From GCA-2717185 sp964474755 (GTDB lineage Bacteria > Pseudomonadota > Alphaproteobacteria > UBA8366 > GCA-2717185), in NCBI GenBank assembly GCA_964474755.1, contig CAYYUG010000008.1, forward strand, positions 1-64,000: a DNA stretch of 64,000 nucleotides, written 5' to 3'. Position 1 is the stretch's first letter. Every line of letters begins with the position of its first letter. A program made the position numbers and the translations under genes. The notes beneath the pieces were generated by a model that made no database searches, was not told where the DNA came from, and saw only the letters and a list, made by a program, of their open reading frames with translations. This document shows, piece after piece, positions 44,938 through 53,963 of this stretch.

Positions 44938-44971
44938 CTGTCTAAATCCCGACCTTCACAGGAGTTTAGCC

Positions 44972-46651
44972 ATGCCCGACTCGGCAATTGCGGCTGACGA
45001 GTCACTTATTCTGCCCGATCTACTAAGTACCTGCGCCGAAGCGCAGAAATCCGTTGACGCATTTGCAGAAGCTGCCCGCGCCCGGATGGCCGTGATGGTA
45101 TCGGTCGATGGTAAGATCAGCGGCGGACGCTTGAACGAAGAACAGTTCGCTGGTCATGGTCTGTCCTGGATCATGACCTATGCGACTGGTTTGCGGGAAC
45201 TCCTACATTGGGCCAAACGGCTGGACCAAGTGGGGCAGCGCGGCGAGATCGAAAATCTAATACTGCAGGCAGCCTTCGGGGAATACATAAACCAGCTGCA
45301 GTCAGGCGTTGCAATTAGCCAGGGTGAGATTGTCCGGCCGGGCGACATGGGAATGAAAGATCCAGACACGGCAACCCTGTCAATGGGCGCGGCGGGGCTA
45401 TTGGTTAAGGAAGGCAACACCAACAAGGTGCGTATGCGGATTGCCGCACTAATCGAAGCGGGTGAATTCGGCAATCCCGGTTATGGTGACGAAATGCTGG
45501 AGATGATCGCCGATCAATTCCATCGTTTCGCCGACGAACAGATCATCCCGCACGCTCATGACTGGCACCGCCAGGATCAGCTTATCCCAATCGAATTAAT
45601 TGGCCAGATGTCGGAGATGGGCGTCTTCGGGCTTACTGTACCGGAAATTTTCGGTGGTCACGGGCTCGGCAAGGTAGCCATGTGTATCGTCACGGAAGAG
45701 CTATCGCGCGGCTATATCGGCGTCGGCTCGCTGGGCACACGGCCGGAGATCGCCTGCGAACTGATTCGGTTAGGCGGCACTGAAGAGCAAAAGAAGTATT
45801 GGCTACCGAAGATCGCCTCCGGCGAGATCCTGCCAACCGCCGTGTTCACAGAGCCCGGCACCGGCTCAGACTTGGGCAGCCTGAAAACTCGCGCAATCCT
45901 TAAGAACGGTACATACAAGGTATACGGAAACAAGACTTGGATCACACACGCAGCTCGCACCGACGTCATGACCTTGCTGGCACGAACCAATCCGGACCAA
46001 CCGGGCTACAAGGGCCTTTCCATGTTTATCGCGCCAAAACCGCGAGGCAGCGACGAAAACCCCTTTCCCGCTGTTGGCATGACCGGGGGTGAGATCAACG
46101 TGCTTGGCTATAGAGGAATGAAGGAATATGAAATCGCCTTCGACGGGTTCGAAATAACCCCAGAAAACCTGCTTGGCCAGCAGGAAGGCGAGGGCTTTAA
46201 ACAGCTTATGGCGACCTTCGAGTCAGCCCGTATCCAGACCGCCGCCCGCTCCGTTGGTGTCGCACAACGTGCTATGGAACTGGCACTGCAATACGCCACC
46301 GACCGGCAACAATTTGGCCAGGCAATCTATAGTTTCCCAAGGGTTGCCGGGAAGGTCGCGTGGATGGCGGTCGAGACGATGATAGCTCGTCAGCTCAGCT
46401 ATTTTGCCGCGCGAGAGAAGGATTCTGGCAGGCGCTGCGATATTGAAGCTGGCATGGCCAAACTGCTGGCTGCCCGCGTCGCCTGGGCCAACGCCGACAA
46501 TAGCGTCCAGGTACATGGCGGCAACGGCTATGCCGAGGAATTCGAAATCAGTCGGGTATTGTGCGATGCTCGCATCCTCAACATATTCGAGGGCGCCGCG
46601 GAAATTCAGGCGCATGTCATCGCACGCGGCCTACTGGAACGGCGTAATTGA
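44972..46651 (+). CDS. mcd: (2S)-methylsuccinyl-CoA dehydrogenase
   Basis: A 559-residue acyl-CoA dehydrogenase with an extra N-terminal domain of about 170 residues, the feature that sets Mcd apart from ordinary ~380-residue members. That domain includes SWIMTYATGLRELLHWAKRL, GEIENLILQAAFGEYI and AISQGEIVRPGDMGM, well-known for Mcd. The FAD fold follows with MSEMGVFGLTVPEIFGG, AVFTEPGTGSDLGSLKTRA and AHGGNGYAEEFEISR-like VHGGNGYAEEFEISR. Mcd converts methylsuccinyl-CoA to mesaconyl-CoA in the ethylmalonyl-CoA pathway. It stands with an epimerase gene 16 bases on, but ccr, ecm, mch and mcl are not nearby. Confidence 0.85.
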   Translation: MPDSAIAADESLILPDLLSTCAEAQKSVDAFAEAARARMAVMVSVDGKISGGRLNEEQFAGHGLSWIMTYATGLRELLHWAKRLDQVGQRGEIENLILQAAFGEYINQLQSGVAISQGEIVRPGDMGMKDPDTATLSMGAAGLLVKEGNTNKVRMRIAALIEAGEFGNPGYGDEMLEMIADQFHRFADEQIIPHAHDWHRQDQLIPIELIGQMSEMGVFGLTVPEIFGGHGLGKVAMCIVTEELSRGYIGVGSLGTRPEIACELIRLGGTEEQKKYWLPKIASGEILPTAVFTEPGTGSDLGSLKTRAILKNGTYKVYGNKTWITHAARTDVMTLLARTNPDQPGYKGLSMFIAPKPRGSDENPFPAVGMTGGEINVLGYRGMKEYEIAFDGFEITPENLLGQQEGEGFKQLMATFESARIQTAARSVGVAQRAMELALQYATDRQQFGQAIYSFPRVAGKVAWMAVETMIARQLSYFAAREKDSGRRCDIEAGMAKLLAARVAWANADNSVQVHGGNGYAEEFEISRVLCDARILNIFEGAAEIQAHVIARGLLERRN

Positions 46652-46667
46652 CGGAGGGAGAAAATCA

Positions 46668-47075
46668 ATGAAGATCAAGCGTATCGAACATGTCGCCATA
46701 GCGGTGAATGACATTGCAAATTCGATGAAAATGCTTGAAGACACGTTCGATCTCAAACTCGATTTCGACGAACAGATTGGCCAAACCAAGCTCGCCATGT
46801 ATCCAGTCGGCGAAACATATATCGAGCTGTTGCAGGCTTTAGGACCAGAATCCGGCACGTCGAAATGGGTTGAGGAGAAGGGCCAAAGCCTTTACCACCT
46901 CTGCTTCGAGGTGGAGGATATCGATGAAGCGCTCGATGAATTGCGCGAAAAGGGTGTCAAGCTGCTTGACGAGACGCCTCGCACCGGTCACGGCGGTGCC
47001 CGCATAGCCTTCCTCAATCCGGAATCGACTGGCAACATTCTAATCGAATTGGCAGAGATTCCAGTGGGACACTAG
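46668..47075 (+). CDS. epi: methylmalonyl-CoA/ethylmalonyl-CoA epimerase
   Basis: A 135-residue vicinal oxygen chelate protein. IEHVAIAVNDI near the start gives the first metal His, YIELLQALGPES the next ligand region, LYHLCFEVEDIDEALDEL the second-half His and LIELAE the final Glu. Length fits the epimerase (about 135-150). It inverts the C2 centre of methylmalonyl-CoA and ethylmalonyl-CoA. ATG follows GGAGGGAG. The pairing with mcd supports the ethylmalonyl-CoA role. Confidence 0.88.
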   Translation: MKIKRIEHVAIAVNDIANSMKMLEDTFDLKLDFDEQIGQTKLAMYPVGETYIELLQALGPESGTSKWVEEKGQSLYHLCFEVEDIDEALDELREKGVKLLDETPRTGHGGARIAFLNPESTGNILIELAEIPVGH

Positions 47076-47085
47076 GGAGGCTATC

Positions 47086-47916
47086 ATGTTGGCCGCGACA
47101 AAATCTGAAACCGTTACCGCACCTGTCACATTCTCTGTCGATACAGGTAAGACCCCGGTCACCCTGGTTACCAAACCTGGCGTGCCTCAAATTCCCCCTA
47201 GCAACGAGTATGAATCGCACGACGTTGACATCGTCAACGCGCGTCCGAATGCCGACCGGTTCGACCTCGATCGCCAGGGGTTCGCTTTTAAGAAATATGA
47301 CAGTGCAGTCCAGGATTTTTTCGACGATGACGAGGTCCGTGCTGTCTACTACCCAGAGATGGAGCAGTTGGTTGCGCAGGCGGTGGGTGCAGCCAAGGTC
47401 ATTGTATTTGATCATACAATCCGCCTACAGGACGAAGCGGCGCGGGTCGCGCGGGAGGTCCGCGGGCCGGTCAATGGTGTGCATAACGATTTTACGGTTA
47501 ATTCCGCGCGGCACCGAGTACGCGACCTGTTACCGGCGGACGAAGCCGAAGCGCGGCTGCAAAAGCGATTCGGCTCAATCAATATCTGGCGGCCGTTGCG
47601 CGAGCCAGTGCAGAACCGGCATCTCGTAATTTGTGGATATGGCGATATGGATGACGCTAATCTGATTGCTTCTGAGAGGCACTATGGCGATCGGATCGGC
47701 GGCGTCTATCGACTGACTTATAACCCGGCTCAGCGCTGGCACTATTTCCCTGACATGATGTGTAATGAGGTCATCCTGCTGAAATGCTTCGACTCGCTGA
47801 CCGATGGTACCGCCCGCTGGACGGCGCACGGCTCGTTTAACGACCCGAATGCGCCGGCGGACGCCGCGGGTCGCGAGAGCATCGAGATCCGGACCCTGTA
47901 TTTCTTCGATGACTGA
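47086..47916 (+). CDS. CmcJ/NvfI-family oxygenase-like protein
   Basis: A 276-residue protein of the CmcJ/AsaB/NvfI group, relatives of the P8 chain of cephalosporin 7-alpha-methoxylase and of fungal oxygenases. Text: VRAVYYPEMEQLVAQAVGA, VIVFDHTIR, VHNDFTVNSARHRVRDLLP with an H-x-D, INIWRPLREPVQN, and TARWTAHGSFNDPNAP with a later His, consistent with an Fe(II)/2OG-type core. ATG follows GGGAGG. It forms the third gene of the mcd-epi unit, an unusual partner for that pathway. The reaction is not known. Confidence 0.8.
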   Translation: MLAATKSETVTAPVTFSVDTGKTPVTLVTKPGVPQIPPSNEYESHDVDIVNARPNADRFDLDRQGFAFKKYDSAVQDFFDDDEVRAVYYPEMEQLVAQAVGAAKVIVFDHTIRLQDEAARVAREVRGPVNGVHNDFTVNSARHRVRDLLPADEAEARLQKRFGSINIWRPLREPVQNRHLVICGYGDMDDANLIASERHYGDRIGGVYRLTYNPAQRWHYFPDMMCNEVILLKCFDSLTDGTARWTAHGSFNDPNAPADAAGRESIEIRTLYFFDD

Positions 47917-49140
47917 TTAGTTGCCGGCGGAAACGGTTACAACCCGGCCACCACGCAATTGCGTCACGCTAGCAACGCAGAGCAAATACATAACTGCGCC
48001 CGCGAAGAACACGCCGCGATACTGGCCGCCATCCATCAACCAGCCAAACAGCAGCGGCGCCAAGGCGCCACCCAGGTCGAGACCGGAATAAACGAACCCG
48101 AACACCTTTCCGGTCGCACCTTCCGGCGCTGCAGCCCGAACCAGGATATCGCGGGAGGCATGGGTCACACCGCTGCAGAAACCAACGCAGCCGAGTAGCA
48201 CGATGTTGATCACCATCGGCAGAGCGAAAAATGCGACGGCCGCTATACTGACTGCGCAGAGGAACAGACCGATGCCGGCAATCAGCGCGTGCCTTTGATA
48301 GCGGTCGGCGAGCTCGCCGCCAATCAGGTTACCCACCGCGGAAGCGCCGAGATATGCGGTCATACCTGCCGTCGCCAACGCTAGGGGTGCTTTGTAAATT
48401 TCAATAAACGCTGTGCTGGAAAAGCTTTGAATGCCGATCATCGCCGCAGAGACAAGCGCAAAATAAGTAAATGCAGCCATCAGGGGTCTACTGAGAATGA
48501 GGCTCAGATAGAAGCGTACACCAGGTATCGTTGTCGCTTCGGGCGTCCCCACGGGCATGCGAAGTACCGCGCGATAGCGGTAAATCAGCGAAGCAGCGAC
48601 AAGACCTATCAATCCAGCCGTCATCAAGGCGACCCGCCATCCCGCTACGCTGGCAACGCCGTAAAAAATCACGATAGGAGACAATACGTAGCCGCAGCTT
48701 CCAGCAAAACCATGTACTGCGTAGGCCCGTCCCATACGTCGCGGGTCCACTTTAGCGGACAGGATAGAAAGGTCCGCCGGGTGGAAGACGCTGTTGCCAA
48801 CAGCCGCGATCATGGTGAGCGGCAACAACATCCAATAACTCGATACTAACCCCATGAGGAAGACGCAGATTGCCATCGTGGAGACGCCAAACAGCATCAG
48901 CCGATCGCCACCATAGCGGTCCACAAGAACTCCAGCGAAGGACTGACAAATTCCTGATGTCCCGTACAACACCGTTACGAGCAGGCCCAATTCTGTGTAG
49001 CTCACATCGAACTCCGCCTTGAGCAGCGGAAAGAGCGGCGCTAACGAAATCTGATAGAAATGCGACATCAGATGCGCGAATCCAACGAGCGCTATAATCA
49101 GGCCATCGGAGCGCTCCGGCTGTGAGGTTGCTTCTGCCAT
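47917..49140 (-). CDS. MFS transporter
   Basis: A 407-residue carrier with 12 predicted helices. VGFAHLMSHFYQISLAPLFPLLKAEF in the first helix and loop, and GVLVDRYGGDRLMLFG as motif A between helices 2 and 3, place it in the major facilitator group; ADLSILSAKVDPRRMGRAYAVHGF is characteristic of the fosmidomycin-resistance/nitrate-like subgroups. It follows the ThDP enzyme by 12 bases on the same strand and probably carries its substrate or product (inference). Confidence 0.88.
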   Translation of the reverse strand: MAEATSQPERSDGLIIALVGFAHLMSHFYQISLAPLFPLLKAEFDVSYTELGLLVTVLYGTSGICQSFAGVLVDRYGGDRLMLFGVSTMAICVFLMGLVSSYWMLLPLTMIAAVGNSVFHPADLSILSAKVDPRRMGRAYAVHGFAGSCGYVLSPIVIFYGVASVAGWRVALMTAGLIGLVAASLIYRYRAVLRMPVGTPEATTIPGVRFYLSLILSRPLMAAFTYFALVSAAMIGIQSFSSTAFIEIYKAPLALATAGMTAYLGASAVGNLIGGELADRYQRHALIAGIGLFLCAVSIAAVAFFALPMVINIVLLGCVGFCSGVTHASRDILVRAAAPEGATGKVFGFVYSGLDLGGALAPLLFGWLMDGGQYRGVFFAGAVMYLLCVASVTQLRGGRVVTVSAGN

Positions 49141-49152
49141 TAGGTTCGCCCG

Positions 49153-50772
49153 TTATGCGCCCCGCACCTTAGGCAGCATCAGAAACGGCCAAGGACTTGG
49201 AACATCGCCCATAGGAACTTCAATGATCGCCGGCCGCTCCATTGTCAGTGCCTTCTTGATGGTACCTTCCAACAGTTCCGGCTTTTCGGCTCGCAGGCCG
49301 ACGGCGCCAAAACTTTCCGCATATGCGACAAAATCCGGATTAGTCAATTCACTGGCGATTACTTTGTTATCATACATCTGCTGCTGAATTCGCCGAACAT
49401 TGCCGTAGGCTCCGTCGGTGAAAACAATCGTAACCAAGTTAATACCGTGATGAACGGCGGTCGCAATCTCGTTACCGGTAAACAGGAACCCTCCATCACC
49501 AGAGACGGAAACCACAGGCTCGTCCGGTTTCGCGACCTTAACGCCAAGTGCCGTCGCATAGCCCCAACCGAGTGTACCCATATAGCCAGAGGAAACGAAG
49601 GTGCGCGGCTTATATGTCGGGTAGGCTAGACGGCTGACATATCCAGGCTGTGTCAGCTCGTCGACATAAATACCATCTTCGCCAAGTGCTTCACGAATTG
49701 CCGCGAGCCAATCGATCTGCGGCGTTAAGCCGCCGACCTCTTCCGCGAGCGCATCCGCCGTCTCCGCGATCCTCTGCCAGCGCTTCCGCTGCACGTTGCG
49801 CCCTTCGAGTGCGGAGACGAGCCTGCCAGTTTCCGTCGCGGCATCGCCGATGATCGCAATATCTGCCGGAGCAATCCGGATCACCTCCTCCGGATCGATA
49901 TCAATCCGGAGAACTTTCAGATTGTCGTCGACCCCCCAGCCCTGAAGCTGTGCACTCAGCCGCGTTCCGATGCCAATGACCAAATCGATCTCCGGCCATA
50001 GGCGGTGCCCGAAGGGACCATTTTGTGCCAGCGGATGACGACCATCTAGTACACCTTGCCCGTTACGGTAACATACAACCGGCGCCTCGAGCCGCTCAGC
50101 CAGAGCTTGGACCTCCTTACTAGCACCCTGTGCGCCACCGCCGACGACGATCAGGATATGCTCGGATTGATCGATCAGCGCCGCTGCGCCCAAAATATCT
50201 TCCTTATCAGCCTGCGGCACCGCGACCGGTTCTGCCGTCTTGATACTTCCTACATCGGCTTTGTCGTTCCAAACATCCATCGGGACTTCGATGCCGACGG
50301 GCCGTGGCCGTCCTGATAGCATCTCCTGGAACGCTGTTGTTAACTGAGACGATGCATCAACTGCGGAAGAGATGCGGCCGGACCATTTTGTCAGTCGCGA
50401 CATGATACCCATTTGGTCCGGCAACTCATGCAGTTGACCATACCCTTTGCCTATCGCTGACGTGGCAACCTCGCCCGCGAGACAAAGCACTGGCGCGCCG
50501 GTCGCATAGGCTGTTGCCAAGGCCGACGTGGTATTCAAAAACCCTGGTCCAGGCACGACAGCGAAGGCTTGTGGTTTGCCAGTCGCCAGTGCAGCGCCGA
50601 GTGCCATGTAGGCCACGCCCTGCTCGTGCCGCGCGTTAATCGCCCGGATGCCGCTGTCATAGAGAGCAGCGAAAAATGGGTCGTTTTGGATGCCAGGAAG
50701 ACAGAACAGCGTGCCGACACCGTTTACGGCGAGCCCCTCGACTACGATTTCCGCTGCTGATTTCACTGCCAT
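49153..50772 (-). CDS. thiamine diphosphate-dependent enzyme (acetolactate synthase/decarboxylase-like)
   Basis: A 539-residue ThDP enzyme. The catalytic Glu is in INARHEQGVAYMALG near residue 48; the middle domain runs from about residue 190; the ThDP/Mg site is GDGGFLFTGNEIATAVHHGI with the matching Asn in FTDGAYGN (GDG-x(n)-N). Relatives are acetolactate synthase, benzoylformate decarboxylase, sulfoacetaldehyde acetyltransferase and oxalyl-CoA decarboxylase. There is no small regulatory subunit beside it, so a catabolic 2-oxoacid role is more likely than branched-chain biosynthesis. ATG follows AAGGGGG. Confidence 0.9.
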   Translation of the reverse strand: MAVKSAAEIVVEGLAVNGVGTLFCLPGIQNDPFFAALYDSGIRAINARHEQGVAYMALGAALATGKPQAFAVVPGPGFLNTTSALATAYATGAPVLCLAGEVATSAIGKGYGQLHELPDQMGIMSRLTKWSGRISSAVDASSQLTTAFQEMLSGRPRPVGIEVPMDVWNDKADVGSIKTAEPVAVPQADKEDILGAAALIDQSEHILIVVGGGAQGASKEVQALAERLEAPVVCYRNGQGVLDGRHPLAQNGPFGHRLWPEIDLVIGIGTRLSAQLQGWGVDDNLKVLRIDIDPEEVIRIAPADIAIIGDAATETGRLVSALEGRNVQRKRWQRIAETADALAEEVGGLTPQIDWLAAIREALGEDGIYVDELTQPGYVSRLAYPTYKPRTFVSSGYMGTLGWGYATALGVKVAKPDEPVVSVSGDGGFLFTGNEIATAVHHGINLVTIVFTDGAYGNVRRIQQQMYDNKVIASELTNPDFVAYAESFGAVGLRAEKPELLEGTIKKALTMERPAIIEVPMGDVPSPWPFLMLPKVRGA

Positions 50773-50906
50773 AATTCGAGCCCCCCCTTAATCACGCGGC
50801 CTTTGATTCTTCTATACCGCCTGGAACGACACGCACATGCAAGTTTTCGTTGCCGTACCGGCATATGAGAACGATCATGACGCTCCTAACCGGAAGGAAT
50901 GACGAT

Positions 50907-52514
50907 ATGCTCGAACTCACCAACGCGGATTGGTCATTGGGTGGTCGGTCGACCGTACGGTCGTTAAACGGAATAGTCGCCGCAGCCCATCCGCTCGCCG
51001 CAAACGCCGGCGCGGAAATGCTGCGCCGTGGGGGCAATGCCTTCGACGCCGTCGCCGCAACCGCAGCGGCACTCAACGTCGTCGAGCCCTTCATGTCGGG
51101 ACTAGCGGGTGCTGGCGCAGCGACGTATTTGTACGCGGATACGGGTGAGGTTTCCTGCATCGATTTCATTCCACCAGCCCCGGCGGGTTTGAAGTCGGCC
51201 GAGATGGATGGTGAAGTGACGCAAACCGGACCCCTGGCGCCCTGCACGCCGGGTAACCTAGCAGGCTGGCATGAGCTGCAGAGCCGTTTCGGCAAACTCA
51301 GCTTCGCCGATGTGCTTCAGCCGGCCATAAAACTGGCATCAGACGGCTACCCAATTTCAAATTTTTTCATCGCCGAGACTAACGACCATAAAGATCGCAT
51401 CAAGGATCCAGAGTGGCACCGGGTGTTCCAGCCTAACTGCGGCTGGAAGCCAGGTGATGTGCTGAAATTGACGGATCTTGCCGGTACCCTGGGGATGATA
51501 GCTGAACGGGGCATCGAGTATCTCTATGGCGGCGAACTCGGCGAAAAGCTGGACCGGCATATGAAAGGGGCCGGCGGCGTCATCGCGCTGAGTGACCTAG
51601 AAGCGGTCGCCCCGCTCCACGAAACCCCCGTCAAAACAGCCTATCGAGACCGCTTGATCCATGTTCCGCCACCGCCTGCAGAGTCATTTCAGTTCCTGCT
51701 CGCCCTGCGCATTCTGGATTCCTTCGATATAGGCTCGCTCGGTCTGCTCAGCGCACCACATCTCGACATCGTCTTCCGGGCGATACGAATTGCTGCGGGT
51801 TTACGGATCCAAAATAATCGCTGTAGCCCAAAAGACGCGGACGCGCTGTTAGCAGATGTAAGCACGCATGTTGCCCGGGCCGCCGATGGCGTTCCTGTCA
51901 CCGGCCCCACGGAAAAATGGTCCAACGACGCCGACTTCACCGCAGATGCCCCAAAGGAAAATACCACTTCTATGTCGATTGCCGACGCTGACGGCAACAT
52001 GGTCTGCCTGACGCAAAGCCTTGGTTCTGCTTATGGTTCCGGCGTCATGGTTCCTGGCACCGGCATGATCCTGAATAATTTCCTGAATTGGACGGATCTC
52101 GATCCGGCTTCCCCCAACGCCCTTGAGCCTGGCCAACGCATGGCTATGTGCTTAGCGCCATCGATCTCAACCCGCGACGGCAAAGGCGTGCTGGCGCTCG
52201 GTACGCCAGGTAGCTACGGCATCCTGCAGACCCAGGTTCAGGCGATGGTCGGACATCTGGATTTCGGCCTAGATATCCAGGCAGCGATCGACATGCCACG
52301 CGCACGTTTGTGGGACGGCAGGCAAATCTATCTGGAGCGCCGGGTGGCCCATCCCGTTTGCGTCGAACTCTCTGCCCTCGGCCATGAAGTTTCGCTGCTG
52401 CCGGAATATTCGTGGCGCACTGGAGGCATGCAAGCAGTTGCGCGCGACCCCGAAAGCGGCACATTGGCCGGCGCGGCCGACAATCGGCGTGACGGCGCTG
52501 TAATTCCAGCCTAG
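50907..52514 (+). CDS. gamma-glutamyltranspeptidase-family protein
   Basis: A 535-residue Ntn-hydrolase of the gamma-glutamyltransferase family. AAAHPLAANAGAEMLRRGGNAFDAVAATAAALNVVEP is the typical start, QPAIKLASDGYPI follows, and the self-cleavage and nucleophile site reads KENTTSMSIADADGN, where the second Thr begins the small subunit; the usual T-T-H-x-S is T-T-S-M-S here. The ATG at 50907 follows GGAAGGA; earlier in-frame starts lack a site. No signal peptide is seen, so it may be cytoplasmic. It could cleave gamma-glutamylated intermediates or other N-terminal amides. Confidence 0.9.
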   Translation: MLELTNADWSLGGRSTVRSLNGIVAAAHPLAANAGAEMLRRGGNAFDAVAATAAALNVVEPFMSGLAGAGAATYLYADTGEVSCIDFIPPAPAGLKSAEMDGEVTQTGPLAPCTPGNLAGWHELQSRFGKLSFADVLQPAIKLASDGYPISNFFIAETNDHKDRIKDPEWHRVFQPNCGWKPGDVLKLTDLAGTLGMIAERGIEYLYGGELGEKLDRHMKGAGGVIALSDLEAVAPLHETPVKTAYRDRLIHVPPPPAESFQFLLALRILDSFDIGSLGLLSAPHLDIVFRAIRIAAGLRIQNNRCSPKDADALLADVSTHVARAADGVPVTGPTEKWSNDADFTADAPKENTTSMSIADADGNMVCLTQSLGSAYGSGVMVPGTGMILNNFLNWTDLDPASPNALEPGQRMAMCLAPSISTRDGKGVLALGTPGSYGILQTQVQAMVGHLDFGLDIQAAIDMPRARLWDGRQIYLERRVAHPVCVELSALGHEVSLLPEYSWRTGGMQAVARDPESGTLAGAADNRRDGAVIPA

Positions 52515-52525
52515 GACAAGCGGAT

Positions 52526-53605
52526 ATGGATAAGTATTTCTCTATTGACTACGCGGAAGCCCGAGCCAAGTTTCTCGCCGCTGTCGAAAAAGCCAACGTG
52601 TCGCTATGGCAATTCGACCATCCCATGGCAGGACCAAATAGTGAGGCGCTTGGCACTGACATCGCTTGGCTTGGCGACAGCGATGCCCAGAATATTGTCG
52701 TAGCGGGCTCTGCAACACACGGAATCGAAGGGTTCTGCGGATCCGCCTGCCAGACCGGGTTCCTGACGGAGAATTGGAAGGACCGACTCCAAACTGGAAC
52801 CGCATTGTTGTTGGTACATGCCAACAACCCACATGGCTTCGCACATCAGCGGCGGGTCAACGAGGACAATATCGATCTCAACCGTAATTTCATCGATTTC
52901 GACGCGGGACTGCCAGACAGCCCCGGCTACCCTGAACTTCACCCGGCTCTTGTGCCGGAAGCGTGGGACGGACCGGCCCGTAACAAAGCCGACGCGGCAA
53001 TCGCCGCCTATAAGGTGCGCGAAGGTTTAGCGGCATTCCAGCAAGTCACGTCGCGCGGCCAATACACTTTCCCCGATGGCCTGTTCTATGGGGGCACAGG
53101 ACCAAGCTGGTCGCGACACACCATCGAAAAATTTGCCCACGAACATCTAGCTCATGCTGCACGCATCGCATTGGTCGACTTCCATACTGGTCTCGGGCCG
53201 CGCGGCTATGGCGAGATTATTGGCCGCGGCGGCCCTGGCGATCCCCAATACGAACGCACGATCGCCTGGTACGGTCCAGATGTGAAAAGCGCCGCGGTCG
53301 GCAATTCAGCATCGGTGCGGCTTAGCGGCACCATCGATTTCGGCTACCGTCGCGCCTGTCCTGCAGCGGAGCAAACCGCAATCACACTCGAATTCGGGAC
53401 GCTGCCGCTGGAGGAAGTACATGAAGCTATCCGCGCCGATAATTGGCTTTATGCAAAAGGCGGCGCCGAAGCCTCCCCACATTTCAAAGCGATCAAAGCA
53501 AATATGCGCGCGGCCTTTTATGGCGAGGATAGTCAATGGAAAGCCAACATCTGGGCCCGAGGCCAGGAGATCGTTAAACAAGCGCTGGAGGGCGTGAATA
53601 CCTGA
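52526..53605 (+). CDS. DUF2817 (M14-like zinc carboxypeptidase-fold) protein
   Basis: A 359-residue protein of the DUF2817 family, a branch of the M14 zinc peptidase/deacylase fold. The metal motif is ATHGIEGFCGS near residue 70 (H-x-x-E), VHANNPHGFAHQRRVNEDNIDLNRNF follows with the Arg-Asn pair, and a second His is in LVDFHTGLGPRG. Such proteins hydrolyse amides or esters of small substrates. Start is 11 bases after the gamma-glutamyltranspeptidase-like gene, so the two are one unit and may act on the same peptide-like amide. Confidence 0.88.
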   Translation: MDKYFSIDYAEARAKFLAAVEKANVSLWQFDHPMAGPNSEALGTDIAWLGDSDAQNIVVAGSATHGIEGFCGSACQTGFLTENWKDRLQTGTALLLVHANNPHGFAHQRRVNEDNIDLNRNFIDFDAGLPDSPGYPELHPALVPEAWDGPARNKADAAIAAYKVREGLAAFQQVTSRGQYTFPDGLFYGGTGPSWSRHTIEKFAHEHLAHAARIALVDFHTGLGPRGYGEIIGRGGPGDPQYERTIAWYGPDVKSAAVGNSASVRLSGTIDFGYRRACPAAEQTAITLEFGTLPLEEVHEAIRADNWLYAKGGAEASPHFKAIKANMRAAFYGEDSQWKANIWARGQEIVKQALEGVNT

Positions 53606-53963
53606 CCAGTTCCTACCAATCCAAAAACGCTTTGAACACGACCTCATCGTAAATACGTTTAGTTCGACATAACAACTAAGTAATAGCAGCATAGATGGTG
53701 GGTTCGAGGTGTTAGATGACCATTTAGCAAACCATCTCCTGGAAAAGCGCATTGAGTGCGGTGTTTCCTACCTCGCGGCAGTGGAACCTGTGGACGTTTC
53801 CCGAGGATAAATTTCTTCGCGCTAAGTCGGATGATTTGCTCCCGATATATGAAGAGAATCTGGAATAGTCGTCCGCCCGCCAGAAATAACAATCTCACTG
53901 TCTTAAACTTTCAATGCAATGATATGCTCCGACTAGGGAGTCAAAAATGACCGGGGGGTAATT
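53606..53963. other. gene-free stretch with coding-like debris
   Basis: Two overlapping plus-strand frames look coding in parts: one reads VLDDHLANHLLEKRIECGVS, ending at a TAA near 53811, the other RQWNLWTFPEDKFLRAKS, DDLLPIYEENLE, ending at a TAG near 53868. They could be a worn gene with one shift, but I cannot name it. The ribosome site GGGGGT for the next gene is at the right end. Confidence 0.3.
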
